Assembly: GCA_045647345.1 (NCBI GenBank)
Contig: JAZRMG010000166.1
Span: 1-9,426 of the forward strand
Direction of reading: 5' to 3'
DNA length: 9,426 nucleotides
Source: UBA1189 sp045647345
Lineage (GTDB): Bacteria; Bacteroidota; Bacteroidia; Bacteroidales; Bacteroidaceae
Under the pieces are notes generated by a model. That model was not told the origin of the DNA and searched no databases. It worked only from the letters and a program-made list of their open reading frames with translations. The stretch's first letter is position 1. Each line of letters starts with the position of its first letter. The position numbers and the translations under genes were made by a program. This document shows, piece by piece, positions 6,313-9,426 of this stretch.

Positions 6313-7454
6313 ATAATGTAGGCGTGATGTCGCGTGCCCTCTCCGATAGGTGTGAGTGGTAAGTATCCATGGACAAGACGATTGCCACTATAGACTGCGG
6401 GGCGAAGCGCTTGCTGCTCTCGTTGGAACGCAAGTAGAGTGGCAGTGTCGGCAAAGAAGGAGAGATAGAACATGCCCTCGGCTTCAGGTGCTAACCGATG
6501 ACGATATATCTCATGAGCGATGATACCCATGTTCATGCGAAGGTTTATTTCGACGCAGGGATGAAGGGCGAATCGTGAGTTGTGGGTTGTAGGTTGAGAA
6601 TTGCTATCCGATTGTATGGACTGCGTTGACCTCATATTCACAACCATCATATCGATGCCGAAGTGGAGGGGAAAAGCTGTTGTGTCCCACTCGTCGGGAA
6701 CTATCAGGGCTATGTGCGCAATAATCCAATCGCGCAGCTCGTACAACGCTTTACGCGGAACGTATGAGGCAAGTAGTTCTTCAATGCGCTCATCGCTCAT
6801 AAGACGACTGCCTATATAGCGTCCATGATGGTCAGTAACAAAAAGGGAATAACCAATGAAGTGACAACCATACATGTCGACATAAAACTCCATGGCAAAA
6901 TCCTGCACCTTGTCGTAATAGGGTTCGGCGGTGAGGTAGCCGTGGCGGCGAATGAGGGCATTGGCCCAACTCTCGACCGGCTTCAATGCTAACGTCGATG
7001 AGAGATGGCTGTTATCACTCACATTGACATGTCGCAAACCCTTTCCACTGCTCGACAAGGGATTCTTCAAGAGGATGTGTCCGTGACGTGCGGCATAAAA
7101 AGCGATGTCGCTAATATTACGTATGATGATGCTCTCGCCCGTATAGTGTTGGGCAAGCTGTTCGGCTTGGAATGTACCGAGAAGATGATGAGCAACCTTT
7201 CGTTCAGAACGGCATCTGAGTGCAGTAAGAGCCTCATCGGCAGGAAGCTCGGTGGAGGGAATTCCCATTTTGCGTAAGCGTTCGACGAGGGCAACATCCC
7301 ATCCCCAGACGACAATCCGTTCAGTATCTATGACCTCGATCAATGGAGCCAAATCATGTGCCATCTCACGTATATTCTTGGGGGCGATGAAGTGACTGTC
7401 ACCATTATTGAGGGCAAGGTCATGTTCAGGATTAAAGAAAAAGAAGCGTTTCAT
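6303..7454 (-). CDS. ATP-grasp-like protein of unknown substrate (NPEHDLAL family)
   Basis: 383 residues. The ATG at 7454 is chosen because MKRFFFFNPEHDLALN is the start I expect for this conserved Bacteroidota family; an earlier in-frame ATG at 7514 would add 20 residues that run through the promoter region. No signal peptide or membrane segment, so cytoplasmic. Visible motifs: NPEHDLAL (8-15), LLKNPLSSSGKGL (128-140), which resembles the Lys plus glycine-rich loop of ATP-grasp enzymes, FGIDMMVV (265-272, D268), and HPCVEINLRMNMG (298-310, E302 and N304), resembling the metal-binding strands of the fold. From these I infer an ATP-dependent carboxylate ligase-like activity. I do not know the substrate, and the family is to my knowledge usually annotated as hypothetical. 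Between the last two motifs there is an extra stretch (about 274-296, rich in S, Q, N, T) encoded partly by a 7-bp tandem repeat. It is divergent from the AAA ATPase gene and lies upstream of the macroglobulin gene on the same strand. Confidence 0.8.
   Translation of the reverse strand: MKRFFFFNPEHDLALNNGDSHFIAPKNIREMAHDLAPLIEVIDTERIVVWGWDVALVERLRKMGIPSTELPADEALTALRCRSERKVAHHLLGTFQAEQLAQHYTGESIIIRNISDIAFYAARHGHILLKNPLSSSGKGLRHVNVSDNSHLSSTLALKPVESWANALIRRHGYLTAEPYYDKVQDFAMEFYVDMYGCHFIGYSLFVTDHHGRYIGSRLMSDERIEELLASYVPRKALYELRDWIIAHIALIVPDEWDTTAFPLHFGIDMMVVNMRSTQSIQSDSNSQPTTHNSRFALHPCVEINLRMNMGIIAHEIYRHRLAPEAEGMFYLSFFADTATLLAFQREQQALRPAVYSGNRLVHGYLPLTPIGEGTRHHAYIICD
6571..6598 (+). repeat. Degenerate 7-bp tandem repeat inside the ATP-grasp-like gene
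   Basis: Four consecutive 7-base units of approximate form RGTTGTR lie on the plus strand (starts 6571, 6578, 6585, 6592). The middle units are AGTTGTG and GGTTGTA; the outer ones have two or more changes. In the gene this reads as part of NSQPTTHNSRF (residues about 285-295). Similar 'TTHNS'-coding repeats are, from memory, seen scattered in Bacteroidota genomes. The repeat lies in the loop between two predicted active-site strands. Confidence 0.5.
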
Positions 7455-7507
7455 GGTGCTAAGGTACGAAAAAAGATAACATGTGGACAAAAAATTGTAA
7501 TGTTTGG

Positions 7508-7541
7508 TTTGCAAAAATATAAAATATTAATTGTAACTTTG
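7508..7541 (+). promoter_or_regulatory. Bacteroidota-type promoter for the AAA ATPase gene
   Basis: TAACTTTG at 7534-7541 matches TAnnTTTG exactly, and a TTTG at 7508-7511 lies 22 bases upstream, slightly longer than the usual spacing. Transcription would begin near 7547, giving an A/T-rich leader of about 25 bases before the ATG at 7571. No Shine-Dalgarno-like sequence precedes the start, as is common in this phylum. Confidence 0.6.
7512..7519 (-). promoter_or_regulatory. -7 box for the ATP-grasp-like gene (divergent)
   Basis: On the minus strand TATTTTTG (7519-7512) matches TAnnTTTG and would place the transcript start about 50 bases before the ATG at 7454. The only candidate -33 TTTG on that strand is at 7548-7545, 25 bases away, so the match is weaker than for the opposite direction. 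The two divergent promoters would interleave, which may make them mutually exclusive. Confidence 0.4.
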
Positions 7542-7570
7542 TGGCAAAATATATAATCAGCCGATAAGAC

Positions 7571-8749
7571 ATGGAGGCTTTCTATAAGACACACGAGTAT
7601 TTACTGGCGCATACCGATGCCCCTGTCCGTCGAGATTTGATGGACGAAATAGATTGGAACGACCGCTTGATAGGCATCAAGGGAACACGTGGTGTAGGTA
7701 AAACTACATTCCTCATTCAGTATGCGCAGGAACGTTTCCGTAACGACCGTTCTTGTTTATATGTCAATATGAACAACTTCTACTTCCAAGGCAAGAGCTT
7801 GGTGGAGTTTGCCGAAGAGTTTATTCGTCGTGGCGGAAAAGTGTTGCTCATCGACCAAGTGTTTAAAATTCCGAATTGGAGTCATCAATTGCGTGAATGC
7901 TATGACAGATTCCCGCAATTGAAGATGGTGTTTACTGGAACATCGGTGATGCGTCTTAAAGAGGAAAATCCCGAGCTCAACGGTATCGCCAAGCCATACA
8001 ATCTGCGTGGTTTCTCATTCCGCGAATACCTGAACCTCAAAACAGGCAACAATTTCCGAAGCTACACCTTGGAGGAGATATTGACCAACCATGAGCAGAT
8101 AGCTCGTACAATATTGCCCAAAGTGAGCCCCAATGCCTTCTTCCAGAATTATTTGCATCATGGGTTCTATCCCTTCTTCCTTGATAAGCGCAACTTCTCG
8201 GAGAACTTATTGAAGACGATGAATGCCATGATTGAAGTGGACATCCTCATCGTACAACAGATAGAACTGAAATATTTGGCTAAGATAAAAAAACTGCTCT
8301 ATCTGCTGGCTGTGAACGGGCCTGCTGCTCCCAACGTAAGTAAGTTGGCTGAGGCGATACATACTTCGCGTGCTACGGTGATGAATTATATCAAGTATCT
8401 AGCAGATGCACGTCTTATCAACATGATGTACAACTCGGGAGAAACGTTTCCAAAGAAACCGGCCAAGATTATGCTGCACAATACAAACCTCGTCTACAGC
8501 ATATATCCTGTAAAAGTAAGCGATCAGGATGTATTGGAGACTTTTATGGCTAACTCTTTGTGGAAAGATCATCGAGTAAGTAAAGGCAGCAAAGGGCTTT
8601 CTTTCCTAGTCGATGGCAATCTCCAAATACGTGTATGCACTGAAGGAGTTCGTAAGAAGAACAACCCCGATGTGTACTATGTTATGCATAAGCGAGAATT
8701 GGGCCGTGGCAATGAGATTCCTCTATGGCTCTTCGGCTTCCTATATTAA
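7571..8749 (+). CDS. AAA family ATPase, AAA_14/DUF4143-type
   Basis: 392 residues, start ATG at 7571 directly after a candidate promoter. The Walker A loop is GTRGVGKTT (38-46). The Walker B strand is KVLLIDQVF (90-98), where D95 is followed by Q96 instead of the usual Glu. 'MVFTGTSVMRL' (119-129) corresponds to the sensor-1 strand (usually TGSS). 'YNLRGFSFREYL' (143-154) is the family's characteristic segment after the ATPase core. Residues about 255-285 (SKLAEAIHTSRATVMNYIKYL) form a winged-helix-like region. The C-terminal part (about 325-392, ending PLWLFGFLY) corresponds to the DUF4143 end, often described as nuclease-like, but I see no clear catalytic residues. Family members are common and multicopy in Bacteroidota, with unknown cellular role. 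It precedes the pyruvate:ferredoxin oxidoreductase gene by 75 bases on the same strand; a functional link is not evident. Confidence 0.88.
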   Translation: MEAFYKTHEYLLAHTDAPVRRDLMDEIDWNDRLIGIKGTRGVGKTTFLIQYAQERFRNDRSCLYVNMNNFYFQGKSLVEFAEEFIRRGGKVLLIDQVFKIPNWSHQLRECYDRFPQLKMVFTGTSVMRLKEENPELNGIAKPYNLRGFSFREYLNLKTGNNFRSYTLEEILTNHEQIARTILPKVSPNAFFQNYLHHGFYPFFLDKRNFSENLLKTMNAMIEVDILIVQQIELKYLAKIKKLLYLLAVNGPAAPNVSKLAEAIHTSRATVMNYIKYLADARLINMMYNSGETFPKKPAKIMLHNTNLVYSIYPVKVSDQDVLETFMANSLWKDHRVSKGSKGLSFLVDGNLQIRVCTEGVRKKNNPDVYYVMHKRELGRGNEIPLWLFGFLY

Positions 8750-8755
8750 GAAAAT

Positions 8756-8785
8756 CTAATACATAAATTATAAATTAGGTATTAG
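8756..8785. terminator. A/T-rich inverted repeat between the ATPase and PFOR genes
   Basis: CTAATAC (8756-8762) and GTATTAG (8779-8785) are perfect 7-bp inverted arms around a 16-base loop that itself holds two tandem ATAAATT units. It begins 7 bases after the ATPase stop codon and is followed by CATAAAAAAG. The low G/C content and long loop make it a weak terminator; it could instead be an operator for the gene starting at 8825. Confidence 0.35.
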
Positions 8786-8824
8786 CATAAAAAAGTAATT
8801 GTTAAACTGTAAATAAATAAAGCT

Positions 8825-9426
8825 ATGGCTAAACAAAAAAAGTTTATCACCTGTGACGGTAACCAGGCAGCTGCACATATCTCGTATATGTTCTCTGAGG
8901 TAGCGGCTATCTATCCTATCACCCCGTCATCTACAATGGCTGAGTATGTCGACGAGTGGGCAGCTCAGGGCCGTAAGAATATCTTCGGCGAGACAGTACT
9001 CGTACAGGAAATGCAGTCTGAGGGCGGTGCCGCAGGTGCCGTACACGGTTCACTCCAAGCAGGTGCACTGACCACTACATACACCGCATCGCAGGGTCTC
9101 TTGCTGATGATCCCCAATATGTACAAGATTGCCGGTGAGTTCCTCCCCTGCGTATTCCACGTATCGGCTCGTACATTGGCTTCACATGCACTCTGTATCT
9201 TCGGTGACCATCAGGATGTGATGTCGACCCGTCAGACAGGCTTCGCTATGTTGGCCGAGGGCTCTGTACAGGAAGTTATGGACCTCGCTGGTGTGGCTCA
9301 CCTCGCTACCATCAAGAGCCGTGTGCCCTTCGTGAACTTCTTCGACGGCTTCCGTACCTCACACGAGATTCAGAAGATCGAGATGCTCGAGAACGAAGAC
9401 CTCGCTCCGCTCGTTGACCAGAAGGC
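8825..9426 (+). CDS. nifJ: Pyruvate:ferredoxin (flavodoxin) oxidoreductase, N-terminal part
   Basis: First 200 residues (plus two bases) of a protein that runs off the right edge; full-length single-chain PFORs are about 1170-1200 residues. The enzyme oxidatively decarboxylates pyruvate with CoA to acetyl-CoA and CO2, passing electrons to ferredoxin or flavodoxin, in the cytoplasm of anaerobes. The N-terminal domain I signature is clear: YPITPSSTMAEY (30-41), EMQSEGGAAGAVHG (62-75), TASQGLLLMIPNMYKIAGE (87-105), HVSAR (112-116), FGDHQDVMSTRQTGFAML (126-143), FFDGFRTSHEIQKIE (172-186). T33, E66 and R116 correspond to Thr31, Glu64 and Arg114 of the Desulfovibrio africanus enzyme, which bind pyruvate or thiamine diphosphate. 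The leader (AATAAATAAAGCT before the ATG at 8825) has no Shine-Dalgarno match, and no TAnnTTTG box is found in the 75-base gap upstream, so its promoter is not identified. Confidence 0.96.
   Translation, partial: MAKQKKFITCDGNQAAAHISYMFSEVAAIYPITPSSTMAEYVDEWAAQGRKNIFGETVLVQEMQSEGGAAGAVHGSLQAGALTTTYTASQGLLLMIPNMYKIAGEFLPCVFHVSARTLASHALCIFGDHQDVMSTRQTGFAMLAEGSVQEVMDLAGVAHLATIKSRVPFVNFFDGFRTSHEIQKIEMLENEDLAPLVDQK

Noticed and set aside
7455..7514. 20-residue N-terminal extension of the ATP-grasp-like protein
   Set aside because: The extension overlaps the region around the candidate transcript start and the family motif MKRFFFFNPEHDLAL begins at 7454.
7571..8749. AAA ATPase as part of a phage-defence or toxin system
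   Set aside because: No partner gene, mobile element or nuclease motif is visible next to it; the neighbour is a housekeeping metabolic gene.
1..9426. CRISPR array, tRNA, rRNA, insertion sequence or attachment site
   Set aside because: No regularly spaced direct repeats, no tRNA-like cloverleaf, no transposase-like coding region and no long terminal inverted repeats were found on reading the window.

Overview
The window looks like a chromosomal segment from a member of the order Bacteroidales (phylum Bacteroidota). The evidence is promoter boxes of the TAnnTTTG type with no Shine-Dalgarno-like leaders, an alpha-2-macroglobulin of Bacteroidales architecture, a conserved 'NPEHDLAL' ATP-grasp-like protein that I associate with this phylum, an AAA ATPase of the AAA_14/DUF4143 type, and short G/C-rich palindromic repeats of a kind common in these genomes. 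I cannot name a genus.

Layout: three genes run leftward on the minus strand. From right to left these are an ATP-grasp-like protein of unknown substrate (7454-6303), a very large secreted alpha-2-macroglobulin family protein (6176-393), and the N-terminal third or less of a polysaccharide flippase (309-1, cut by the window edge). Two genes run rightward: an AAA ATPase with a C-terminal winged-helix region (7571-8749) and the N-terminal 200 residues of pyruvate:ferredoxin oxidoreductase (8825 to the window end). The 116-base gap at 7455-7570 is a divergent promoter region with one candidate TAnnTTTG box per direction. A clear TAnnTTTG promoter with a -33 TTTG lies in front of the flippase. No intergenic stretch exceeds 130 bases and no RNA gene was seen.

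The genes do not form an obvious single pathway. The flippase and the alpha-2-macroglobulin both belong to the cell envelope, pyruvate:ferredoxin oxidoreductase is central anaerobic metabolism, and the ATPase and ATP-grasp-like proteins are of unknown role. I do not see a convincing new multi-gene system. The most notable signals are: three 33-bp copies of a palindromic repeat embedded codon-aligned in the alpha-2-macroglobulin gene; a separate 7-bp tandem repeat embedded between two putative active-site strands of the ATP-grasp-like gene; loss of the thioester motif in the macroglobulin; a Gln at the usual Walker B Glu position of the ATPase; and four TTACAA hexamers spaced by one DNA helical turn upstream of the macroglobulin gene.
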